A DNA stretch of 64,000 nt from a virus. Shown here one piece after another: positions 57,028 to 64,000 of this stretch. A model generated the notes under the pieces. The model saw only the letters and a list, made by a program, of their open reading frames with translations. It did not search any database and had not been told where the DNA came from. Where the stretch lies: positions 1 to 64,000 of IMG/VR virus record IMGVR_UViG_3300020121_000439; one strand, written 5' to 3'. A program made the position numbers and the translations under genes. Numbering within the stretch: the stretch's first letter is position 1; the number at the start of each line of letters is the position of its first letter.

Positions 57028-57371
57028 CAAAAATCCGTTCGTGATCGACCGTGCCCACGACAAAGTGTCGCACGGGGGAATCACGGGGTCCGAGCTGCGA
57101 GACGACGTTCACATTCCTCTCTCGCTTCCACCTCGTACTCACCCAACGAAATCGCCTCTCTTGCATTCGCCGCTCTCGCTTCATAAATCCTCGCTTGTTT
57201 GCGTTTCCTGGCGCGGAACGATTCCAACGCTTCTCGCAACGTCGGACCGCGCGGGGAGAGTCAAGGGGGAACGCGGGCTGTAGTAAACTATCTAATGAAG
57301 CAGCTACTTTCTATGGGGCTGGGGTGCCTGACACACCCCACCCCGCCTCTTGTCAGGAGATGCAATAAAAA
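57028..57371. other. Divergent control region before the helicase gene
   Basis: About 340 bases between the leftward promoter and the helicase ATG hold a TAAACTA box and an SD, but no convincing gene. Short frames present lack SD sites and composition. Confidence 0.45.
57284..57290 (+). promoter_or_regulatory. TAAACTA box before the helicase gene
   Basis: TAAACTA lies 82 bases before the ATG at 57372. It is the most distant of the set from its gene and the only one before an early replication gene. Confidence 0.5.
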
Positions 57372-58817
57372 ATGTCCACAACGACCGCCGTTCCGGTAAG
57401 CGCAAATTTTAAAATCCCGCCCGCTTCTATCCTTCACAAAGTAAAGCACTTATTCGCGCTAACCCACTACTACCGTGACTACGCCCTCTCCGATCTCGGC
57501 AACGCGCGTATGTTCGCCGACATCTTCCGCGAAGCCCTTCGATACAACATGGACACCGAAAAATGGCTGGGCTGGTGCGGCCACACTTGGCGAGAACTTC
57601 ACGCGAACGAAGTCATAGACTACGCCGCATTGATGCTTGATCTACAACGCCACCAAATCGACCAGGAAACCGCGAGCACCAAAGAAGGTCTTTCCTTCAT
57701 CGCATTGATGCGGACCTTCAACTCAAAATCCCAATCTCACGAACGCATTCGTGCAATGTTGAAACTCGCCGCGGCACAACCTCACTTCCGCACCACCAAC
57801 GCGCACTGGAACCAAAACGACTATCTCCTCGCCACACCAAACGGCGTGATTGATTTGCGGACGGGCGAGTTTGGACCCGGAAAATTAAAAGACTTCGTTT
57901 CAAAATCCATCCCGGTTGAGTGGGACGAGAACGCAACCGCGCCGAGATTTGAGAAATTTCTCTCCGAAGTTCTACCGGACGCCAACGACGCAGCCTTCAT
58001 CCGACGCGCACTCGGCTACTCAATCACCGGCGATACTTCAGAACAAATAATGTTCTTCGCATTGGGCGAGGGCTCAAACGGAAAATCCAAGCTCCTTGAA
58101 ATCGTCGCGAAGATCCTCGGCGGGTACGCGCATGTCCTCAATCTCGCCGCGTTGGATGACCGCAACTCCTCCTCCATCCCAAACGACCTCGCGCAACTTG
58201 GCGGTAAACGCTTTGTAATCGGCTCGGAAACCAAATCCTCCTCACGCTTCAATGAAGCGAAGGTGAAAATGCTCACGGGTGAAGCTGAGATTTCTGTGCG
58301 CTTTCTTCACAAAGAATTCTTCAACCTTCGCAACCAATCCCACTTCTGGGCCGGCGTCAACCACCTTCCCGCCGTCCAAGACGCGACCGATGGTTACTGG
58401 CGCCGCATTCGCATCATCGAATTCAACACGAAATTCTCAGAAGAGAAAATGGACAAGCACCTGCCGGAAAAACTCTGGGCGGAACGCGCAGGGATTTTAA
58501 AATGGCTCGTTGCGGGGTGTTTAGAGTGGCAGCGCGTGGGCCTGGCCGCGCCCGAGCACATCCGCGCCCGCACCGCGCAGTACCGGGACGATAACGATCG
58601 CGTGGGGCAATTTCTCCAGCTCCGGACCCGGATTTCCCCCGAGCTTGAAATCGGCGTGACGTGTTTGTTTAAGGAATTTGAGAAATTCTGGAAATCGCGC
58701 TACCACGAGGAATGCCTAAACTGGCGCGTGTTCAATGCGGCGTTGCGGAAACGCGGGTTCGAAACGCGAAAGAACAACGTAACCCTGTGGTGCGGGATCG
58801 GTTTGGAGCCGGAATGA
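57372..58817 (+). CDS. D5/SF3-type replicative helicase
   Basis: The 481-residue protein starts behind AGGAG about eleven bases upstream. It has a D5_N-type N-terminal region and an SF3 helicase core: Walker A GEGSNGKSK (232-240), Walker B-like GKRFVIGSET (278-287) and motif C WAGVNHLPAV with Asn330. No TOPRIM or Prim-Pol active site is seen, so it unwinds but may not prime. With PolA it would replicate the genome. It is on the plus strand, opposite to the main replication operon, and the gap behind it looks like an origin. Confidence 0.85.
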   Translation: MSTTTAVPVSANFKIPPASILHKVKHLFALTHYYRDYALSDLGNARMFADIFREALRYNMDTEKWLGWCGHTWRELHANEVIDYAALMLDLQRHQIDQETASTKEGLSFIALMRTFNSKSQSHERIRAMLKLAAAQPHFRTTNAHWNQNDYLLATPNGVIDLRTGEFGPGKLKDFVSKSIPVEWDENATAPRFEKFLSEVLPDANDAAFIRRALGYSITGDTSEQIMFFALGEGSNGKSKLLEIVAKILGGYAHVLNLAALDDRNSSSIPNDLAQLGGKRFVIGSETKSSSRFNEAKVKMLTGEAEISVRFLHKEFFNLRNQSHFWAGVNHLPAVQDATDGYWRRIRIIEFNTKFSEEKMDKHLPEKLWAERAGILKWLVAGCLEWQRVGLAAPEHIRARTAQYRDDNDRVGQFLQLRTRISPELEIGVTCLFKEFEKFWKSRYHEECLNWRVFNAALRKRGFETRKNNVTLWCGIGLEPE

Positions 58818-58888
58818 TCTTCGCGGGAGCACGGGAGATGGGAGGAGGGGTCGGAGTCGAGCCTAATACTTTTGCTGGAGGTAATGTC

Positions 58889-59037
58889 TATCTCTCTCTT
58901 CTTCTCCCGTAAAAAAATAAAGAGAGATAAGAAGAAAGGAATCAGTAGTTTACGGGGAATTTTGGATTTTGTTAACGGGAGAAGGTGCCGAAAATCGCAC
59001 TTAACTCCATGAAAACAAACATCGACCCTTCTCCCGT
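58889..59037. repeat. Repeat-rich AT-biased gap; candidate replication origin
   Basis: The gap holds TATCTCTCT/AGAGAGATA inverted repeats (58889-58897 with 58921-58929), ACGGGAGAAGG at 58975-58985 with its exact complement CCTTCTCCCGT at 59027-59037, and another CTTCTCCCGT at 58901-58910. The region is AT-rich compared with its surroundings and lies next to the helicase gene, as phage origins often do. Confidence 0.5.
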
Positions 59038-59049
59038 GAGACCAATTTT

Positions 59050-59412
59050 ATGACCGGTCAATGCTTCTATCCGCACTGCGATTCGCCCGCCGAACACGAT
59101 CATCACGTTACCTATAACCCGCCGGTAACAAAGCCTTTATGCCGGCTTCATCACGAAGAAATCACGATACTAAATTGCAATCACGCTCAACGTCGGCGTC
59201 ACGGGAGGAGATTTCAGAAACTCTCGAATAAGTACCGGTGGTGGATCTGGTTTCAGTGGTTAGAGGGAAATTTGACTCCCAGGCGAACCAAATCCGCCTT
59301 GGAATGGATAGCGAAGTGGAAGTGCCGGAAAAGCGAAACAGAAGAAGACGGGCCGGATTACGACGCGATCATCGCGCGCTCGCCGGCCCAGAGGGCTGAA
59401 ATAGTGGTTTAA
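59050..59412 (+). CDS. HNH-like zinc-binding protein (120 aa)
   Basis: The 120-residue protein opens MTGQCFYPHCDSPAEHDHHV with two Cys and several His followed by LCRLHHEEI, a layout seen in HNH-like nucleases and zinc ribbons. The rest is Lys/Arg-rich and helical. The SD is weak. Convergent with the small gene at 59409. It may be a homing-type endonuclease or a DNA-binding protein. Confidence 0.6.
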   Translation: MTGQCFYPHCDSPAEHDHHVTYNPPVTKPLCRLHHEEITILNCNHAQRRRHGRRFQKLSNKYRWWIWFQWLEGNLTPRRTKSALEWIAKWKCRKSETEEDGPDYDAIIARSPAQRAEIVV

Positions 59413-59564
59413 GCCGCCCTCCCACGCTCCAGCACGACCGCCTCGCGCAGGGCGTCCCGGTAGTTTTCCAAACACCGGAGCGTTTCGAGGTGCAGCAACC
59501 GTTCGGCGGCTTCGGCGTCGCGCAACGCCGTCTCGGCCCGGCGCAACTTCTCAATCGGATTCAT
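59409..59564 (-). CDS. Small helical protein (51 aa)
   Basis: The frame starting MNPIEKLRRAETALRD follows GGAGG about eight bases upstream. It is a single charged, coiled-coil-like helix. It ends inside the stop of the convergent HNH-like gene. Function unknown. Confidence 0.6.
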   Translation of the reverse strand: MNPIEKLRRAETALRDAEAAERLLHLETLRCLENYRDALREAVVLERGRAA

Positions 59565-59574
59565 ACAGACCTCC

Positions 59575-60327
59575 TTACGCGGCTTTCTTCGTTCCCCCGT
59601 CCTCCCTGCGTCCCTGCATCACGAGCAATTCGCCCCACCCCAGGGACTTCAGCGTGCGCTTGAGCACTTGTGAAAGGAACGTCACTTGCGGACGCTTCTC
59701 CTCAGCGTAACGCTCCACCGCAGAAACGAGTTGAGTGGACGCCCGCGCGGTCGGGTCCACACGCTTCCGTGCGGCCGCTTTCTCCTTCGCTTGGACAACC
59801 AGGACGCGTCCCAACCACACCCGGGCGCGCTCGGTGTCGTGTTCCGCCCGCCCTGTGTCCCGCGGCGGGGCGCCCACCTTCTTAACCGCCCCCGTATACC
59901 GCCCAAACGGCTTCTCCGCGACCGATCCCGCGATATCCACGCCCGAGGTCACAGCGAGCGCCAGAACGCTCTCAGGCAGCTGTTTCCGCGCCATCTCATA
60001 GCGTTTAATGAAGCGTTCCCCGGTCCGACCGCTCATCCCGGGGATACGGTTGAGGAACGCCCCCCAGACGCCCAGGGGCTTGAGGGTCGCCCGAGCTTCG
60101 GCCAGGACGCGACCGATCTTCAACCCGGCCTTCCCGAACGCGACCATATCTACGCGCAACTCGTAGTACCACGAGTCCACTTTCTTCCGCAACGCCGGAT
60201 CCAACGCGCCCACATCCAACACGACTTTCGCGCCTTCGCGTGGGGGCAGGATCGTGATGGGGACGGAAAGAGCGGGGGGTTTAGCAGTAACGGGATCGTT
60301 CTTCGAAACAATCTTTAAAGCTGTCAT
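59575..60327 (-). CDS. DUF3102-like protein
   Basis: The start MTALKIVSKNDPVTAKP follows GGAGG about ten bases upstream. The central part (GRVLAEARATLKPLGVWGAF, GRTGERFIKRYEMARK) matches the pattern of DUF3102, a family common in plasmids and phages that may act in partition or DNA replication control. The C-terminus is basic and Lys-rich. The role here is inferred from the family. Confidence 0.65.
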   Translation of the reverse strand: MTALKIVSKNDPVTAKPPALSVPITILPPREGAKVVLDVGALDPALRKKVDSWYYELRVDMVAFGKAGLKIGRVLAEARATLKPLGVWGAFLNRIPGMSGRTGERFIKRYEMARKQLPESVLALAVTSGVDIAGSVAEKPFGRYTGAVKKVGAPPRDTGRAEHDTERARVWLGRVLVVQAKEKAAARKRVDPTARASTQLVSAVERYAEEKRPQVTFLSQVLKRTLKSLGWGELLVMQGRREDGGTKKAA

Positions 60328-60441
60328 AAATTTCGATTCCTCCACGATAGTTACTAGCAAATGAAGGGCCATTTATTTTCTCTCTGAACCGGCGCGGGGA
60401 GTGGGAACGCGGAGTGAGAGGAATGGAATCGCCGTGCTCAA

Positions 60442-60600
60442 TCACGGAATCGGGGGCGTCAATGCTTTCTGCCATCCCATTTCAATCCGGGCTTCATCCA
60501 AACGCCTCACAATATCCTTCGTGCGAGGATCGAACATCGCAACGAGCTGGTTGCTCAATATCTCCGCCAGCGCCTCTAAAATCAGGGCTTCGTTTTTCAT
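60442..60600 (-). CDS. Small helical protein (52 aa)
   Basis: The frame starting MKNEALILEALAEILS follows GGAGG about eight bases upstream. It forms one helical domain. Its ATG overlaps the next gene's stop (ATGA). Function unknown. Confidence 0.6.
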   Translation of the reverse strand: MKNEALILEALAEILSNQLVAMFDPRTKDIVRRLDEARIEMGWQKALTPPIP

Positions 60601-60887
60601 CGTTTTCCTCCGTCCGTCATTTTGTCGCGCCGCGCCGGTCGCCGATTATTCAGGAGCGTCCGGTGCATCCACATCCGCGCTCTCCGCGCCAGATCGTGCT
60701 CCAACGCGGTCAACTCATACTTGTGCCGCTTCCACTCCGGGCAGACGTGGACTGGGAGCACCGTAAGCCCGGACGTTCCGAGATGATGAATCCTCGCTCC
60801 TCCCGCCGCCGCAAGCACATAACACCCGCACGGCATCTCCGCCCGGAGCACGGCTCCCACAATCGTCCGCGTCGCTTTAACTCGCAT
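60597..60887 (-). CDS. Hypothetical protein (96 aa)
   Basis: The 96-residue protein has an Arg-rich N-terminus, a Cys-containing segment (MPCGCYVLAAAGGARIHHLG) and a helical C-terminus. It is ATGA-coupled to the 60442 gene. No family is recognised. Confidence 0.58.
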   Translation of the reverse strand: MRVKATRTIVGAVLRAEMPCGCYVLAAAGGARIHHLGTSGLTVLPVHVCPEWKRHKYELTALEHDLARRARMWMHRTLLNNRRPARRDKMTDGGKR

Positions 60888-61068
60888 CCTTCGCCCCCTT
60901 CCTCCCCCGTATCACGGCGTCCGTCCCCCGGCGCCACACCAACGTCCCCGCCACGCCACACTTACAATGAAACGCCTTATCGTAAAGCGACTTCACACAC
61001 GGCGCGACGGTGGCCACGGTCCGAGCGCAGGACGGGCATTTAATCGCGGTTACGTGATCGGCGCTCAT
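60877..61068 (-). CDS. Zinc-ribbon microprotein (63 aa)
   Basis: The start MSADHVTAIKCPSCARTV has CPSC, and HCKC follows, giving a four-Cys zinc ribbon, typical of small phage regulators or host-takeover factors. It is packed tightly with its neighbours. Function unknown. Confidence 0.65.
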   Translation of the reverse strand: MSADHVTAIKCPSCARTVATVAPCVKSLYDKAFHCKCGVAGTLVWRRGTDAVIRGRKGAKDAS

Positions 61069-61427
61069 TCCTTCGGCTCCTGCGCCACGCCGGGTGCTTT
61101 AGGTTGATAGTTGAAATAGAACCACGGGTAATACGAATCGCTATGGTCTGTGCCGAATGTGAGCCATTCGTGGCCATCCTTAACGTCAATGAGCTTGTAA
61201 TCGCCGTCATCGACAACCACGCGCACTTTGGCGATTGAACGCTTGAAGAAAATAGCGTCCGACACCTTGCGCTCAATAGCTCCAAGGCAGCTACGATAGC
61301 CATCTTCCTCGTCTTCGAGAACTTCCCAGATCATGCTGCCAATCTTGAATTGCTGCTCAGTCGCTCCATAGAAGGCGAACTCTTTGCCGTTCAAGGCATC
61401 GAAATCAGTGATATTTTCAGTTTTCAT
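61065..61427 (-). CDS. Hypothetical protein ending in VAQE (120 aa)
   Basis: The start MKTENITDFDALNGKE follows AGGAG seven bases upstream. The 120-residue chain is beta-rich and contains several Tyr and Asp. It ends APGVAQEPKE; the same VAQE ending occurs in the two upstream gene products. No family is recognised. Confidence 0.62.
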   Translation of the reverse strand: MKTENITDFDALNGKEFAFYGATEQQFKIGSMIWEVLEDEEDGYRSCLGAIERKVSDAIFFKRSIAKVRVVVDDGDYKLIDVKDGHEWLTFGTDHSDSYYPWFYFNYQPKAPGVAQEPKE

Positions 61428-61591
61428 TCTGTGCTCTCCTGCGCCACGCTGCATCTTTTGCAATTTGTTATTCCGTGCGCCTTGCATTGCGGAACGAACT
61501 TTGAGCACGTTACGAGATGCACGCCGAAGGAACACTTGCATTCTGTGCAATAGCCTTCTTTGGGATTGACGTATTCAGTTTTCTCAAACAT
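61424..61591 (-). CDS. Cys-rich zinc microprotein ending in VAQES (55 aa)
   Basis: The frame MFEKTEYVNPKEGYCTEC has seven Cys in CTECKC, VTCSKFVPQC and NCKRC, enough for two zinc sites. It overlaps its neighbours in ATGA manner. The end SVAQESTE is shared with neighbours. Function unknown. Confidence 0.6.
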   Translation of the reverse strand: MFEKTEYVNPKEGYCTECKCSFGVHLVTCSKFVPQCKAHGITNCKRCSVAQESTE

Positions 61592-63137
61592 CCTGGCTCT
61601 CCTGCGCCACGGGGGCGGACAGCGCGGCCCGCTCGTTAATGGTTTTGAATGCTAGCGTTCTTATCTTGTCGATGCGGCCTGATGGGCCAATTTGGTAATC
61701 GACGGCTAATTTCTCGATGGCCCGCAACGCCGCTTCCAGTTGCGCGGTTCGCTCGTAAGCCCTCGTCAATGCTTTCTCTTGCATGCTCGACAACCCTTCC
61801 CATTTGTCGGCCCATGCTTTCGCTTCATTGCGCTCTCTGCGTAGCGCGTCCATCTCCCCCACGGCTTCCTCTGCGCGTAGTTTTTCTTTGGCGTGTGAGT
61901 CTTTCCAGTCTTTTAACGGCTGTTGGTTGCGCTCATCGCGTAGGGCCTTTATGTAGGCATCGGCTTCAAAATGCTCATTGATGCAGGCGCGATGGAACGA
62001 TGCGGTACAGTCGGCACAGCGGTAGCTTTCATGCTGCAAAACTTCTTTCCCGCAACCGCCAACATGGGGAGCACTCATGCCATAGAGAAAACCGCAGACA
62101 TACCCCGGTGCCTTTATCTCGTCAGACTGTGGCGAAAATGGAAACTTACGATTTCCCTCTTCTACAACTTGTAGCAGCACGGATAATAGTTTTGGCGGGA
62201 TTTCTTCTGTGCCGTGCGATTCCATGTAGCCAACTATGAGCTTGCTCATCGTATCGCGGCTGACATGAATCGATTTGTCCAACTCCCCTCCGCGCCCCTC
62301 CAGGCTGCGGGATAGGCCGAGTCTGTTTATTTCATGCAGCAATTCGCTCACGTCATCATTGCTGAAGCTGACCACGTTCGCTTCACAGCGGTCGCATATA
62401 TTTTTAATCGTTGGTGGATACTCATATTCATCTCGTAAGGCCGAAATCTTCTCCATCGTGGCCGCTATGCCATGAATCCTCGATGAAAGCATATGAGCAT
62501 CTCCAGTTTCAGATAGCTTCCAAACTTCATCTGCAACCGTGCGCAACGCTTGCGCGATCCGCTCCAGCCCTGCGTTAGAGGTCGATTCCCTGTTCGTAGC
62601 AATCGCGCTCAAATTGATCGACGCAGCGTTTTGAGCAGAACCACTTGCCATAGATTTTCCAAGCGTTAGCGATGTTGAGCATTCGTTGGCAGATGTGACA
62701 CATGTTTCCTCCGGTTCGTCAAAGTGTTCGTGCAAATCTGTACGCGGGCAACGAGGGCATGGAAATTTGGGCCGCTCCAGCCCTGCCGGGGACGCGCCGG
62801 GGGCCGCAAGTTCTCTAATCTTTGCTAGCATTGGCTCAAATCCAGGCATCGGCTCATGCGGCAATCCGAGCACATCTGCAATCTTGTCATGGAAGCTCTT
62901 GCACATCTGCTCCCAGCAACGTTCCTCGGCAGCGGGGCCAATCAAACTTCGCCAGCCGTCCTGCGGGGCCGGGGCTTGGGGAGATGCCGCAGCCGCGCCG
63001 GATTCTTTGTCGAATGGCGGGAATCCTGACCACTTGTCGAGCACAAGCCGCAATCCTGCTTCGGTAGGCTTGCCGTGAGCAGATTCAACTTCGTCCACCA
63101 ACCATTGACCAAATGCTATTTCCTGTTCGTCCGTCAT
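61584..63137 (-). CDS. Large helical protein with Cys knuckles (517 aa)
   Basis: The protein has an acidic N-terminal domain, a Cys-rich central part (CPRCPRTDLHE, CDRCEANV, CADCTASFHRACIN) and a long C-terminal coiled coil (RAEEAVGEMDALRRERNEAK). The composition is less GC-biased than in the virion genes. The ending SAPVAQESQDV matches the tails of its downstream neighbours. It resembles mosaic accessory proteins of phages with no fixed function. It overlaps the next gene by ATGA. Confidence 0.6.
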   Translation of the reverse strand: MTDEQEIAFGQWLVDEVESAHGKPTEAGLRLVLDKWSGFPPFDKESGAAAASPQAPAPQDGWRSLIGPAAEERCWEQMCKSFHDKIADVLGLPHEPMPGFEPMLAKIRELAAPGASPAGLERPKFPCPRCPRTDLHEHFDEPEETCVTSANECSTSLTLGKSMASGSAQNAASINLSAIATNRESTSNAGLERIAQALRTVADEVWKLSETGDAHMLSSRIHGIAATMEKISALRDEYEYPPTIKNICDRCEANVVSFSNDDVSELLHEINRLGLSRSLEGRGGELDKSIHVSRDTMSKLIVGYMESHGTEEIPPKLLSVLLQVVEEGNRKFPFSPQSDEIKAPGYVCGFLYGMSAPHVGGCGKEVLQHESYRCADCTASFHRACINEHFEADAYIKALRDERNQQPLKDWKDSHAKEKLRAEEAVGEMDALRRERNEAKAWADKWEGLSSMQEKALTRAYERTAQLEAALRAIEKLAVDYQIGPSGRIDKIRTLAFKTINERAALSAPVAQESQDV

Positions 63138-64000
63138 TGTCCCGCCTCTTTCTGTGCGCTGAAGAATTGCGCGAAGTCCACCGGCTGCTTAATCGTGAAG
63201 TGGAATTTACACTTGCCACACGCTAGATTGCCCAAACTGATAATCTGCAACGCTAAATCTCCATCGCCGCACTTCGGGCAGCGTAGTGTGAGGCTCGGGG
63301 CCACAGCAGTCAGTTTACGGAGAAGTGTTTCGCACCAGTGCTGACAGGGTTCCGCCATGTTCATCCCGCATACCGTACAACTAAATTGCGCTGTCTTGGC
63401 TGGCCATGAGACCCACTCATGCACCTTTCCAGTAGAGTCTCGCCCCATATGATCGTGCTCATGGTCGAACGATTTCTCGCAGCGAATATCGCCCAGAGTA
63501 GAAATGCACGTCCGTGGCCCCGCGCTTTCCTCTGTGCCGCTCACCGCTGCTTGGGTGGGCTGGGAGTATAATTCGGTTTCTCCGCGAGAGGGGTTGATGC
63601 GAATATCGGCGTCCACAAATGCGTCTAGGTTGGTGAATCTCATCACGCATTGTGTGGCCAATTCGGTTGAGCCACAAGGCGCACAGCCTAAAACTCTTAG
63701 CCGCCAATACCGCGCAGCATCCCGCTGTAAATTTTCCATATTTAAACTCCTTTCAACTTTGGACGCGGATGGCTCTGTGCCGCTCACGGGACGGGCCGCG
63801 CCCTTGACCTTATCGAGAAGATATTTTCTGTGTGCTTCCAGAGTTTTCTTCTCAGCAATCCTCTCGCGGAGTTGACGGATTAGCTTCCATGTTAGCGACC
63901 CTGCCTCACATTGCCTCTCCATTGAAGCTAAATCAGGCTCAGTAAAATCCAACTCCGGCGGCTGCTCCCCCGTGGATGCTTCGCCCGCCGCTACTTCCAT
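63134..64000 (-). CDS. Zinc-binding accessory protein, cut by the window edge
   Basis: The visible 288 residues begin at the window end, so the true start may lie further upstream. It carries paired Cys clusters (CTVCGMNMAEPCQHWC, CPKCGDGDL, CGKC) and a helical N-terminus. Functions of such proteins are unknown. It is coupled by ATGA to the 61584 gene. Confidence 0.58.
   Translation of the reverse strand: MEVAAGEASTGEQPPELDFTEPDLASMERQCEAGSLTWKLIRQLRERIAEKKTLEAHRKYLLDKVKGAARPVSGTEPSASKVERSLNMENLQRDAARYWRLRVLGCAPCGSTELATQCVMRFTNLDAFVDADIRINPSRGETELYSQPTQAAVSGTEESAGPRTCISTLGDIRCEKSFDHEHDHMGRDSTGKVHEWVSWPAKTAQFSCTVCGMNMAEPCQHWCETLLRKLTAVAPSLTLRCPKCGDGDLALQIISLGNLACGKCKFHFTIKQPVDFAQFFSAQKEAGQ

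Noticed and set aside
1-64000. Integrase, excisionase or CRISPR array
   Set aside because: None was found: no tyrosine or serine recombinase motifs and no spaced direct repeats; lysogeny cannot be supported from this window.

Overview
The window is a GC-rich stretch of a tailed double-stranded DNA phage genome, cut at both ends. It carries a large terminase, a portal, a scaffold, a major coat protein, head-tail adaptors, large glycine/alanine-rich internal virion proteins, tail fibres, a holin/endolysin set, and replication genes (family A DNA polymerase, D5-type helicase, nucleases). There is no long tape-measure gene, no sheath and no integrase, which suggests a short-tailed, podovirus-like virion. 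Clear Shine-Dalgarno (SD) sites and the base composition point to a GC-rich bacterial host that I cannot name. Many genes have no recognisable family, as expected for an uncultured environmental phage.

Layout. (1) Positions 61-4018, minus strand: about eleven small early-type genes in ATGA-coupled order, driven by a sigma70-like promoter at 4067-4095. (2) Positions 4020-4726: a divergent control region. (3) Positions 4727-22173, plus strand: a phosphatase, a SLOG-family protein, packaging (TerS-like, TerL), portal, scaffold, coat, endolysin and adaptors, interrupted by two HNH genes and a tRNA-Leu remnant. (4) Positions 22183-36293: the late plus-strand series continues (internal virion proteins, fibres, holin) but is interrupted by genes on the opposite strand: a PAPS-reductase-like enzyme, two methyltransferases (one frameshifted) and a lipoprotein. 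A strong bidirectional terminator lies at 36313-36342. (5) Positions 36341-56992, minus strand: a long operon for nucleotide metabolism, replication and recombination: dNMP kinase, HD hydrolase, phosphoesterase, JAB protease, intein-containing PolA, ECF-like sigma factor, uracil-DNA glycosylase-like protein, RecA-like ATPase and a 4Fe-4S nuclease, with many zinc-binding microproteins. A structured non-coding RNA with a tRNA-like, circularly permuted core lies inside it (50054-50478). (6) Positions 57372-59412, plus strand: D5/SF3 helicase, a repeat-rich origin-like gap and an HNH-like protein. (7) Positions 59409-64000, minus strand: DUF3102-like and other accessory genes to the window edge.

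Regulation. A -10-like heptamer (TAAACTA and variants) lies a short distance upstream of at least fourteen plus-strand genes or gene groups, without a matching -35 box. The phage also encodes its own sigma-like factor, so dedicated late promoters are plausible. Several genes start at or within a few bases of the predicted transcription start and lack SD sites, which suggests leaderless translation.

Most notable items: the permuted tRNA-like RNA, the nuclease whose conserved N-terminal motif sits at its C-terminus, the repeated promoter box with antisense cargo genes inserted in front of it, a secreted cationic peptide behind the coat gene, and a stand-alone JAMM protease.
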